Below are positions 1-8,783 of a stretch of 64,000 nt of DNA, piece by piece. Every line of letters starts with the position of its first letter. The first letter of the stretch is position 1. The position numbers and the translations under genes are program-made. The notes beneath the pieces were generated by a model. That model was not told the DNA's origin. It made no database searches and saw only the letters and a list, made by a program, of their open reading frames with translations. This DNA is from Pseudolabrys sp. FHR47 (GTDB lineage Bacteria > Pseudomonadota > Alphaproteobacteria > Rhizobiales > Xanthobacteraceae): the NCBI RefSeq assembly GCF_005153485.1, contig NZ_CP039740.1, positions 3,723,001 through 3,787,000 on the forward strand, given 5' to 3'.

Positions 1-259
1 GGACCCACCAGATCCGCGTCCATCTCGCTCATATCGGCCACCCGATTCTGGGCGACGAAACCTACGGCACCGGATTCAAGACCAAAGCCGCCCGGCTGTC
101 GCCGCCAGCCCGCGCGGCGCTCGACGCCCTCGGCCGCCAGGCGCTGCACGCGGCGATTCTCGGCTTTACTCACCCGATGTCGGGGACCGGCTCGAATTCG
201 AAGCCCCCCTGCCGGCCGATATGGCCCGGCTCGCCGACGCGCTGCGCAAGGGCGGCTAA
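1..259 (+). CDS. RluA-family pseudouridine synthase, 3' end only, frameshifted
   Basis: C-terminal end of a 23S rRNA pseudouridine synthase of the RluA/RluD group; the gene begins before the window. Reading from base 3 gives the family signature HQIRVHLAHIGHPILGDETY, followed by the usual ALHAAILGFTHP segment. After HPMS the frame is lost. The expected continuation (GDRLEFEAPLP, ending ADALRKGG) is in the next frame and stops at 257-259. One missing G in the G run at 182-185 explains this. It lies directly upstream of rpoH, a common Rhizobiales arrangement. The shift is either a homopolymer sequencing error or a real lesion altering only about the last 25 residues, outside the catalytic core. 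Confidence 0.85.
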   Translation, partial: DPPDPRPSRSYRPPDSGRRNLRHRIQDQSRPAVAASPRGARRPRPPGAARGDSRLYSPDVGDRLEFEAPLPADMARLADALRKGG

Positions 260-522
260 GCCTCTCCTCTCGCAGGCTTTTTTCCGCTCGCCTCTTGAAT
301 TGGCGCCAGCCATTCTTATTTCATGTCTCGTGAGCGACCCCACATCTGCAAATCCGCCTGAAAACATCCGTTCCGCCCGGAACGGCGCGGTGAATTGCGG
401 CGTTACCGTGTTGCGAGCGCCGTCCAACGGCGCCCGATCTCCGGCGGCGCGTCAAAAATTACCTGACAAAACAATGGCTTGATGCCGCGCCAAGGGGTCA
501 CGGGGACGTGACGGCGCAACGC

Positions 523-551
523 TTGGCGTCGCCGGCCTCAAACCGTTATGC
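523..551 (+). promoter_or_regulatory. candidate rpoH promoter
   Basis: TTGGCG (523-528) and TTATGC (546-551) are separated by exactly 17 bases and resemble a housekeeping-sigma -35/-10 pair. This would give a leader of roughly 110 bases before the rpoH ATG. It is a visual match only, with no start-site data. Confidence 0.35.
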
Positions 552-558
552 TGCAAGC

Positions 559-620
559 GCGTCCGTTGGAGAGAGCGGACGCATCTTAGGATGCGCACCG
601 TCGGCTCGGGGAGCGACGGT
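559..620 (+). promoter_or_regulatory. two-hairpin leader of rpoH
   Basis: Two consecutive perfect 7-bp stems with 10-base loops are seen: GCGTCCG (559-565) with CGGACGC (576-582), and ACCGTCG (597-603) with CGACGGT (614-620). They lie between the candidate promoter and the ribosome site AGGAGGG at 656-662. A structured leader could modulate rpoH translation or mRNA stability, but this is inference. Confidence 0.4.
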
Positions 621-667
621 GACAACCGCCTGCCGATCCGTCGGGGGCATATTATAGGAGGGCGCTT

Positions 668-1588
668 ATGGCCCGTTCTACTGCTATCCCGGCACTCAGT
701 GCCGAATCCGGTCTTTCACGCTACCTCGAGGAAATCCGTCGGTTCCCGATGCTGGAACCGCAGGAGGAGTACATGCTCGCCCGCAGCTGGCGCGAGCACG
801 GGGACCGTGAAGCCGCCCACAAGCTCGTCACCAGCCATCTGCGACTCGTGGCCAAGATCGCCATGGGCTATCGCGGCTACGGCCTGCCGATCTCGGAAGT
901 CGTGTCCGAGGGCAATGTCGGCCTGATGCAGGCGGTGAAGCGCTTCGAACCCGAAAAGGGCTTCCGCCTGGCCACCTACGCCATGTGGTGGATCAAGGCG
1001 GCGATCCAGGAGTACATCCTGCGCTCATGGTCGCTGGTGAAGATGGGCACCACCGCCAACCAGAAGAAGCTGTTCTTCAACCTGCGCAAGGCCAAGAGCA
1101 AGATCTCGGCGCTGGAGGAAGGCGATCTTCGCCCCGAACACGTCAAGACGATCGCGACCCAGCTCGGCGTCACCGAGCAGGATGTGGTCGATATGAACCG
1201 CCGTCTTGGCGGCGATGCTTCGCTCAACGCCTCGATCCGCGACGACGGCGAATCCGGCGAATGGCAGGACTGGCTGGTCGACGACGCGCCGAGCCAGGAG
1301 CGCATCCTCGCCGACAGCGAGGAAAGCGATAACCGCCACAAGGCGCTGATCGGCGCGCTCGATGTGCTCAATGAGCGCGAGCGCCGCATCTTCGAGGCCC
1401 GCCGCCTCGCCGACGACCCGGTCACGCTCGAGGAGCTGGCCGCCGAGTTCGGCGTGTCGCGCGAGCGCGTGCGCCAGATCGAGGTGCGCGCCTTCGAGAA
1501 GGTTCAGAAGGCAGTGAAGAACTCGATCGCTTCGCTTGAGGCGCCGAAAGTCGGCGCTCAGGCGCAGGTCACCTCCGCGGCGATGTAA
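668..1588 (+). CDS. rpoH: RNA polymerase sigma factor RpoH (sigma-32)
   Basis: Heat-shock sigma factor of 306 aa, normal for alphaproteobacterial RpoH. Region 1.2/2 runs from about residue 15 to 120 (SHLRLVAKIAMGYRGYGLP, then FRLATYAMWWIKAAIQEYI). The diagnostic RpoH box QKKLFFNLR is at 132-140, and region 4 with its helix-turn-helix (FGVSRERVRQIE) lies near residue 260. It directs core RNA polymerase to chaperone and protease promoters. The start is fixed by AGGAGGG at 656-662, 5 bases before ATG. A strong intrinsic terminator follows, so it is probably monocistronic. Rhizobiales often carry more than one rpoH; which paralogue this is cannot be told from here. Confidence 0.97.
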   Translation: MARSTAIPALSAESGLSRYLEEIRRFPMLEPQEEYMLARSWREHGDREAAHKLVTSHLRLVAKIAMGYRGYGLPISEVVSEGNVGLMQAVKRFEPEKGFRLATYAMWWIKAAIQEYILRSWSLVKMGTTANQKKLFFNLRKAKSKISALEEGDLRPEHVKTIATQLGVTEQDVVDMNRRLGGDASLNASIRDDGESGEWQDWLVDDAPSQERILADSEESDNRHKALIGALDVLNERERRIFEARRLADDPVTLEELAAEFGVSRERVRQIEVRAFEKVQKAVKNSIASLEAPKVGAQAQVTSAAM

Positions 1589-1616
1589 TTACGCCTGCCG
1601 CGATAGATGAATGAGG

Positions 1617-1644
1617 AAGGCCGGGCTTTCAGCCCGGCCTTTTT
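1617..1644 (+). terminator. intrinsic terminator of rpoH
   Basis: Perfect 10-bp stem AAGGCCGGGC / GCCCGGCCTT with loop TTTCA, running into a T tract. It starts 28 bases after the rpoH stop and is a textbook Rho-independent terminator. Confidence 0.9.
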
Positions 1645-1711
1645 CGTTTGCCGAGGGCCGTTCGGAACTTTTGCGGTTCGCCACGATTGTCGGCGAAACA
1701 TGGAGGAACCG

Positions 1712-2056
1712 ATGAAGACCCCGAAGGCCTTGAGCGATGTCGAACATAAGGCCGCACGGCAGCTCGACATGCTGATGCGCGCGGTGAAGAAACAATATCG
1801 CCGCTTTGTTTCGACCGGCTCTCGGACCCGCCCGCAAACGGCCGAACGGCGCTACATCCGGGCGGCGGAAGAAACAATCGTCAGTGCCGAGAAGATCATC
1901 GCCCGGCTCAAGCCGCGCATCGCAGCGGCCAAGCGCTCACTCGGAGTCTCGGAGACAAGAGCCAAACGCAAGGTCAAGCGGAAGACGGCGCGGGCTGCGG
2001 CCAAGCGCGCGACGTTGAAAAAGCGAGCGGCGAGATCGCGCAAGAAAAAGCTCTAG
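1712..2056 (+). CDS. small Lys/Arg/Ala-rich basic protein
   Basis: Protein of 114 aa beginning MKTPKALSDVEH. The ATG at 1712 is chosen because GGAGGA lies 5-6 bases upstream; the open frame extends further upstream but overlaps the rpoH terminator. Residues 1-80 look helical (HKAARQLDMLMRAVKKQYRR, IVSAEKIIARLKPRI). The last 35 residues are almost entirely Lys, Arg and Ala, like the tails of histone-H1-like or nucleic-acid-binding bacterial proteins. I do not recognise a named family. DNA or RNA binding is inference from charge. Confidence 0.65.
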   Translation: MKTPKALSDVEHKAARQLDMLMRAVKKQYRRFVSTGSRTRPQTAERRYIRAAEETIVSAEKIIARLKPRIAAAKRSLGVSETRAKRKVKRKTARAAAKRATLKKRAARSRKKKL

Positions 2057-2067
2057 GGCGGCGCCGG

Positions 2068-2487
2068 TCAGCCCTTCGCCTTGCCCTGCTTCTCGGCCTC
2101 GAGCGCCTCGAAGGTCGGTATGTTCGGGCAGTAGTCCTGCCAGTGTGTATTGCCCGGATCGGCCTTGAGCTCATGCAGGCACTGTTTTTTGTCGACGCAC
2201 ACCGAACAGACGCGCTGCAGGTCGTGGAGCACGCCCGGCTCCTCGCGCGCGATCTGCCGCTCGTCGAGGCCGAGCGAAGCCAGGCGGCTGTACATCGGAT
2301 AGGCAGCAGCCGCGCCCTTGTGGCGAACGGCTTCGAGTTCGGGGATGGTCACGCCGACATCCGACGCGATCTTGGTCGCTTCAACTTCCCCGACGGCCGA
2401 CACCAGCGGCGCGGCCGTCAAATCGCGCCACCACTGGGCGAGCCGCTTGAGCGGCGACGGGAGGACTTCAACCGGGGTCGATGACAT
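2068..2487 (-). CDS. DUF6455-like small protein
   Basis: 139 aa from MSSTPVEVLPSPL. The start at 2487 has GAGG 6 bases upstream; an in-frame ATG at 2499 and a longer frame to 2580 are possible. No signal peptide. The C-terminal half has a cysteine pattern (VCSVCVDKKQCLHEL, then DYCPNIPTFEAL) like the alphaproteobacterial DUF6455 family, in which conserved Cys may bind a metal. Function unknown. It converges with the basic protein on the plus strand (12-base gap), and its upstream region faces the promoter region of the DUF2189 gene. Confidence 0.7.
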   Translation of the reverse strand: MSSTPVEVLPSPLKRLAQWWRDLTAAPLVSAVGEVEATKIASDVGVTIPELEAVRHKGAAAAYPMYSRLASLGLDERQIAREEPGVLHDLQRVCSVCVDKKQCLHELKADPGNTHWQDYCPNIPTFEALEAEKQGKAKG

Positions 2488-2760
2488 CGCAGGCCTCATC
2501 GAATCGAGAACTGGGTTGGTGATGCTGCCTGTGTGACAACGCCCCCGAACCGCTACATTGACGAAAATCAAAGCCCGCATAGGGGTTTATCCTGAGAAAC
2601 GGGCCCAATTCCGGTATCGAATGCGCGAAAACGTGACGTGGCCGGACCCAGCCATGTGCTAGGGTGACAACAAGGCTCGTGGCAGGACCGCGGCCAGAAG
2701 AAAGATTGGCCAGGGTCGGAACGTGCCACGGCAGCCTCAACCCAACGATGGGAGGCGCCT

Positions 2761-3645
2761 ATGGCTCATTCTCACCTCATCGCCGGCGCGGCCGGCAGTG
2801 CGGCCGTTCCCGCCATTCGCAAGATCGGGCTGGCCGATCTCAAGGATGCGCTGTCGCGCGGGGCTGACGATTTCCTTGCCATGCCAACGCACGCGATCTT
2901 TCTGTGCGTGATCTATCCGCTGATCGGCCTCATCGCGGCGCGGCTGGCCTTCGGCTATTCGGTGCTGCCTTTGCTTTATCCGCTCGCCACCGGCTTCGCG
3001 CTGGTCGGGCCGCTGGCTGCGATCGGCCTTTACGAGCTCAGCCGCCGGCGCGAACAAGGCCTCGACGTTTCCGCCAGCGACGCTTTTAACGTGCTGCGCT
3101 CGTCGTCAATCGGCGCCATCGTTGCGCTCGGTCTGCTGCTGGTCGTCATCTTCGCGCTGTGGATGGCTGTCGCCAATGCGATCTACATCGACAACTTCGG
3201 CTACAAGCCGCCGGCATCGGCGGCCGTCTTCATCCACGATGTGCTGGCGACCCAAGCGGGCTGGAATCTGATCGTGACCGGCAACGCCGTCGGCCTGGTT
3301 TTCGCCGTTATCGCGCTGACGCTCAGCGTCGTCTCCTTCCCGATGCTGCTCGACCGCGACATCGGCGCCGCCGGCGCACTGTTGACATCGATCCGCGCCG
3401 TCATTGCCAATCCGCTGATCATGGCGGCGTGGGGCCTGATCGTCGCAGCCTTGCTGCTGATCGGCTCGTTGCCGTTCTTCATCGGCCTGACCGTCGTGTT
3501 GCCGATCCTCGGCCATGCCACGTGGCATCTTTATCGCAAGCTGGTTGTCGCCGACGGCACACCGGCGCCGACCTATCGCAGCGATGAGCGTATCAGGCGA
3601 CCGGCAGCCGATTTCCCGGCGGCGCTGTTTCCGTGGAAGAAATAG
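2761..3645 (+). CDS. DUF2189 domain-containing integral membrane protein
   Basis: 294 aa with an N-terminal cytoplasmic stretch containing IRKIGLADLKDALSRGADDF, then about six hydrophobic segments: roughly 45-65, 70-92, 118-140, 170-195, 220-240 and 243-262. This is the layout of DUF2189 proteins, which are sometimes annotated as cytochrome c oxidase subunit I-like but have no heme ligands. The start is supported by GGGAGG about 5 bases before ATG at 2761. Function unknown. It stands alone, followed by a palindromic repeat. Confidence 0.85.
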   Translation: MAHSHLIAGAAGSAAVPAIRKIGLADLKDALSRGADDFLAMPTHAIFLCVIYPLIGLIAARLAFGYSVLPLLYPLATGFALVGPLAAIGLYELSRRREQGLDVSASDAFNVLRSSSIGAIVALGLLLVVIFALWMAVANAIYIDNFGYKPPASAAVFIHDVLATQAGWNLIVTGNAVGLVFAVIALTLSVVSFPMLLDRDIGAAGALLTSIRAVIANPLIMAAWGLIVAALLLIGSLPFFIGLTVVLPILGHATWHLYRKLVVADGTPAPTYRSDERIRRPAADFPAALFPWKK

Positions 3646-3657
3646 TCGAGGTTCGCC

Positions 3658-3777
3658 TGTCCCGGACGCGATGCAGCATGCAATGCTGCTTCGCTGATCC
3701 GGGACCGCAACAAATTCGGAGTTTGTGAAGGTCCCGGTTCTGCGCCGCGGCACTGCGCGCCGCAGCGCGCCCGGGAA
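3658..3777. repeat. extragenic palindromic repeat
   Basis: A structured intergenic block between two convergent genes. It contains ATGCAGCATGCAATGCTGC-type symmetry near 3670-3690, then GGTCCCGG and a GC-rich stem near 3740-3775 ending CCCGGGAA. It resembles Bradyrhizobium-type REP sequences. Only one copy of this family was noticed in the window, so assignment is by resemblance. Confidence 0.55.
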
Positions 3778-3786
3778 AAAGAACCC

Positions 3787-5253
3787 CTACTCGCCCCAGG
3801 CGCGGAAGGACTCTTCGAAGGCGCGGGTGCCGGGCACGCCCTTCTCGATGGCGAGGATGGCGCGCTTGCCGCTCGTATAGACGATCGGAATGTCGAACCA
3901 GTCGCGCTCCTTGAGCAACTGAACATTCCGCTCCCGATCAACCGGGATCGAGGAAAGGCCGATCAAAAAGTAGTTGTTCGTCACCTTCACCGACAGGCCG
4001 GCGAGCGGCACGCCCCTCGCCTGCTCGTTCTGCTTCATCAGCAGGCCGGGTACATTGCCAATGCCGCCTTCGGAGAAGTCGGCCGGCAACGTGAACATGA
4101 CCTCGATGGTGTGACTCGCTGGCAGCGCCTTGTCGGTGTTGCGCCGGAGCGACCATGTCATCCGCATGCGGCGTTCGGGGATTTCGACGTCGGCGCGGAT
4201 GGCGAGTTCGGGCGCGAGCCCCGCGCCAGGCGAAACGGTCTCGGTGCGCCACACCGCCGAGCCGACATAGCGCTTGCCCTGCGGATCGGACGGATCCTCG
4301 TCGTACAGCACCACTTTCTGCGCCACTGCCGCGGCCGGCGCTGTCGCGGGCTGCCCTGGCGAGTCATTGGCGGCGCCGATGCGATCGGTGATCTTCGGCC
4401 GGCCGGCCGGCGCTTCCGACGTCGCCGTCGGCGACGTGGGCGCCGGTGTCGATGTCGAACTCGCCGTCATTTTGCGGTAAGCGCCGACGACATTGTCGCG
4501 CTGCCAGTAGCCGAGCGCACCCACCACGCCGATCAACAGCACCACCACGGCCGCCTTGATCAGACCACCGAAAGAGCGGGCCGGTCGACCATAATCGGCG
4601 TCCTCGTCTTCCGGCGGCGGCAGCACCGTGCCGCGCCGCGGCCTTGGATGTGTCTCGACAGGCTCCACGGCCTCGGGCGGCGGCGCATAGTCTTCCGCTT
4701 GATGGGTGTCGGGCTGCGGTTCTTCGGTCTGCGGCGGCTGTTCGTCGGTCGGCGGTTCGAAATAGTGCGGCGCGGGCTCGACCGGCTGCTCGTCCGGGAT
4801 GTCCTGGACGTCGCGGCGAAAGTCCTCATGCGTTGCGTAGCGGGCTTCGGCGGCCTCCGCCTGAACATGGTCTTCCGCCGCAGGTCCGCCGAACCGCGTC
4901 TCGTAGTCCGGCTCATCGTAGGTGCGGCCCGCCCCAGCGCCGGTCTCGTGCGGCTCCTCGGCTTCGGCGGAGGTGTCGCCAACATCCCGAAGACCCTGCT
5001 CTGGCGTCGCGACGTCTCCGGGCTCCGCCTCCTCCCGCGGCCGCTTGGCGGCCTCGGCTTCCAGCCGCCGGATCGCGTCTTCCAGCGCCAGGCGCTCGCG
5101 CGTGATGTCCGACTCCTCGATTGGCGGATCGACGCTGCGCAACTGATTGACCAGCGCTGTACGCGCGCGCTCGTACAAAGCACGGCGGTTCTCACCCGTG
5201 TTGTTGTCGAGGCCAGCGACGGCGCGGGCAATCAGTGGGTAGTAATCGGCCAT
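3787..5253 (-). CDS. single-span membrane protein with acidic Pro-rich linker
   Basis: 488 aa, no recognised enzyme domain. Residues 1-75 are helical and probably coiled-coil (ESDITRERLALEDAIRRLEA). Residues 75-225 are acidic and Pro/Glu-rich, likely disordered. One membrane helix lies at about 231-250 (AAVVVLLIGVVGALGYW). A probably periplasmic region of about 235 aa follows. The topology suggests N-in, C-out. Homologues in this order are sometimes annotated as histidine kinase, but no kinase motif is visible. It is downstream of and co-oriented with purA (62-base gap) and may be cotranscribed. Function unknown. Confidence 0.75.
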   Translation of the reverse strand: MADYYPLIARAVAGLDNNTGENRRALYERARTALVNQLRSVDPPIEESDITRERLALEDAIRRLEAEAAKRPREEAEPGDVATPEQGLRDVGDTSAEAEEPHETGAGAGRTYDEPDYETRFGGPAAEDHVQAEAAEARYATHEDFRRDVQDIPDEQPVEPAPHYFEPPTDEQPPQTEEPQPDTHQAEDYAPPPEAVEPVETHPRPRRGTVLPPPEDEDADYGRPARSFGGLIKAAVVVLLIGVVGALGYWQRDNVVGAYRKMTASSTSTPAPTSPTATSEAPAGRPKITDRIGAANDSPGQPATAPAAAVAQKVVLYDEDPSDPQGKRYVGSAVWRTETVSPGAGLAPELAIRADVEIPERRMRMTWSLRRNTDKALPASHTIEVMFTLPADFSEGGIGNVPGLLMKQNEQARGVPLAGLSVKVTNNYFLIGLSSIPVDRERNVQLLKERDWFDIPIVYTSGKRAILAIEKGVPGTRAFEESFRAWGE

Positions 5254-5315
5254 TGGCGCTTAAGGAAACCTGCTTTGCGAGTATTGTGAGGCGTAAATTC
5301 TCGTCTTTTCCGCGA

Positions 5316-6605
<1,290 letters not shown>

Positions 6606-6767
6606 GAAAACTTCATCTCCGCGTCAGCGCCCGGACACTGACGCCGGACGGTGCCGGTCAGGTCCACCCTCGGATAAAGGATGGAGGCCCCGGAGGCAAG
6701 GCAAACCGGCCCGCAGCAGGCTTCCGCGGCGGCTTGTTTCGCCTTAGTTTTCAACAGGCTAGGCATT

Positions 6768-6784
6768 CATGACCGAGGGTCATG
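6768..6784. repeat. 7-bp inverted repeat between phaC and purA
   Basis: CATGACC-GAG-GGTCATG is a perfect inverted repeat 1 base beyond the phaC stop and about 165 bases before the purA start. There is no T tract on the phaC side. It could be a weak hairpin or an operator; role unassigned. Confidence 0.35.
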
Positions 6785-6785
6785 T

Positions 6786-8696
6786 TTACGGCTGAAGAAC
6801 GTAACGCCCCGGCGCATCCTCAAAAGCACCGTAGCCGCCCGCGACGGCCGGTGGCGGCGTCCAGGCGCCCGAACGGCTGGACAGCCAGGCACTCCATTCC
6901 TGCCACCAGGACCCCTCCTTGTGCGAGGCCGTCGCCGCCCACGTATCCGGGTCGATGTGGAGGGCGTCACCCGGTGTGGTCGTGACCTGATAGCTGCGGC
7001 GGCGGTGATTGGGCTCGGAAACGATGCCGGCGTTATGACCGCCGGTGGTCAGGAGATAAGTGACCTCGATCTCCGTGAGCCGATGGATCTTGTAGGTCGA
7101 GCGCCACGGCGCGACATGGTCGCGCTGGGTGCCGACGGCGAAGATCGGCACGCGGATGTCGGTCAGCGACACGGGCCTGTCGCCGACCACATAGCGGCCT
7201 TCGGCAAGCTCGTTGTTGAGGAACAGCTTGTGCAGATATTCGCTGTGCATGCGATAGGGCATGCGCGTCGCGTCGGCGTTCCACGCCATCAGGTCGCTCA
7301 TCGGCTCGCGCTCGCCCATCAGATAGCTGCGCGTCAGATACGACCAGACGAGGTCATTCGAACGCAGCATCTGAAACGCGCCGGCCATCTGCGTGGTGTC
7401 GAGGAAGCCCTGCTCCCACATCATGTCGTCGAGGAAGGCAAGCTGGCTTTCGTTGATGAACAGCATCATCTCGCCGGCTTCGGTGAAATCGGTCTGCGCC
7501 GCGAGCAAGGTCATCGTCTGGAGGCGATCGTCGTGATCGCGCGCCATGGCCGCCGCCGCGATCGACAACAAGGTGCCACCGAGGCAATAGCCGACGGCAT
7601 GCACTTTCCGTCCCGGCTCAATCTCCCCGATGCGGTCGAGCGCTGCCATGACGCCGAGCCTGCGATAATCTTCCATATCGAGGTCGCGATCGTCCGCGTC
7701 CGGATTCTTCCATGAGATCATGTAGACGGTGAAGCCCTGCTCGGTCAGATATTTCACCATCGAATTGTGCGGCGACAGATCGAGAATGTAATACTTCATG
7801 ATCCAGGCCGGCACGATGAGGATCGGCTCCGACCGCACCTGTTCGGTCGCCGGCGCGTACTGGATCAGTTCGATGAGCCGATTGCGATAGACGACTTTGC
7901 CCGGCGTCACCGCGACATCACGGCCGACGACGAAGTTCTCGGTGCCGACCGGCTTCTTGCCGCTCTGCTTGCGCTCCCAGTCCTGCAGGAAGTTCTGAAA
8001 GCCGGCGACGAGATTCTTCCCGCCGGTCTCAAGCGTCTTGCGCATGATCTCGGGATTGGTGAACAAGAAATTGGATGGCGCGAACATGTCGAGCACTTGG
8101 CGCGACGTAAACTCCACCATCTTCTCATGCTGCTTGCTGACGCCGCGCAGACCTGTGGTGGCGTTGTGCCACCATTGCTGATTGAGCAGAAAGGACTGGT
8201 ACATCACATTGAACGGCCACTTTTGCCAGTCCTCGCCGTCAAAACGGTGGTCCTGCGGCAGCGGCTTGATGCAGGGCTCGCAAGGCTCGCCCTTGAGCGC
8301 GCCGCCGGCGACGTATTGCGCCAAGCGCGTCGACTTGCGCAGCGCCTTGTCGATCAATTGCAGACGCTTGCCGGGCTGGCTGGCCAGATGAATGGCCCAG
8401 TCCATATAGGCCTGCGTCAGCGCAGTCGGCGACAGGCCCATGGTGAGGCGTGCGATGGCGGCATGCTGCGCGCGATCGACGACATCGCCGAGTGCCGTCA
8501 CGGCATAGGCGTCGCGCCGGTCAAGCGCATCGGCAGGCTCGAAATCTGTCGGCTCGGGCGACGCGACCTTCGGGACGGCTGGCGGTTGGGCGACCGGCAC
8601 CACCGCCGGCACGGGGTGCTGGAACGGCGCCTGCGGAGCGACAGCGGCGTCCGCCGCTGCCGCGTCGATGACCGTCGGGAATGTTTGTTCGTCCAT
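6786..8696 (-). CDS. phaC: class I poly(3-hydroxyalkanoate) synthase
   Basis: 636 aa, close to class I PhaC. It polymerises (R)-3-hydroxyacyl-CoA into PHA granules. The lipase-like box GYCLGG carries the nucleophile Cys371; Asp526 (QRDH) and His554 (GGHNAG) complete the triad. The alpha/beta-hydrolase core begins near residue 265. The PhaC N-terminal region includes FNVMYQSFLLNQQWW at 162-176. The first 60 residues are a Pro/Ala-rich extension. No phasin, phaA/B or phaR gene is adjacent. The upstream region holds an FNR/FixK-like palindrome. Substrate chain-length preference cannot be read from sequence alone. Confidence 0.95.
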   Translation of the reverse strand: MDEQTFPTVIDAAAADAAVAPQAPFQHPVPAVVPVAQPPAVPKVASPEPTDFEPADALDRRDAYAVTALGDVVDRAQHAAIARLTMGLSPTALTQAYMDWAIHLASQPGKRLQLIDKALRKSTRLAQYVAGGALKGEPCEPCIKPLPQDHRFDGEDWQKWPFNVMYQSFLLNQQWWHNATTGLRGVSKQHEKMVEFTSRQVLDMFAPSNFLFTNPEIMRKTLETGGKNLVAGFQNFLQDWERKQSGKKPVGTENFVVGRDVAVTPGKVVYRNRLIELIQYAPATEQVRSEPILIVPAWIMKYYILDLSPHNSMVKYLTEQGFTVYMISWKNPDADDRDLDMEDYRRLGVMAALDRIGEIEPGRKVHAVGYCLGGTLLSIAAAAMARDHDDRLQTMTLLAAQTDFTEAGEMMLFINESQLAFLDDMMWEQGFLDTTQMAGAFQMLRSNDLVWSYLTRSYLMGEREPMSDLMAWNADATRMPYRMHSEYLHKLFLNNELAEGRYVVGDRPVSLTDIRVPIFAVGTQRDHVAPWRSTYKIHRLTEIEVTYLLTTGGHNAGIVSEPNHRRRSYQVTTTPGDALHIDPDTWAATASHKEGSWWQEWSAWLSSRSGAWTPPPAVAGGYGAFEDAPGRYVLQP

Positions 8697-8734
8697 GGTC
8701 TTAATAACCTAAAGTATTCCGGGTCGGCTGTCCC

Positions 8735-8748
8735 ATGACCTAGGTCAA
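8735..8748. promoter_or_regulatory. candidate FNR/FixK-type site upstream of phaC
   Basis: ATGACCTAGGTCAA contains the perfect palindrome TGACCTAGGTCA and differs from the TTGAC-N4-GTCAA pattern of Crp/FNR-family sites at one base. It lies 39 bases before the phaC start. It would link PHA synthesis to low oxygen, which is plausible physiologically but unproven. Confidence 0.4.
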
Positions 8749-8783
8749 AGCGGCTAACGGATTATGACAGCGGCGCGGCATCC

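Larger units (their letters stand above)
260..667 (+). other. rluA-rpoH intergenic region
   Basis: About 400 bases with no convincing gene; short open frames here lack ribosome sites and family resemblance. The downstream half holds a candidate promoter (523-551) and a structured rpoH leader (559-620), both described separately. I see nothing recognisable in 260-520. Confidence 0.5.
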
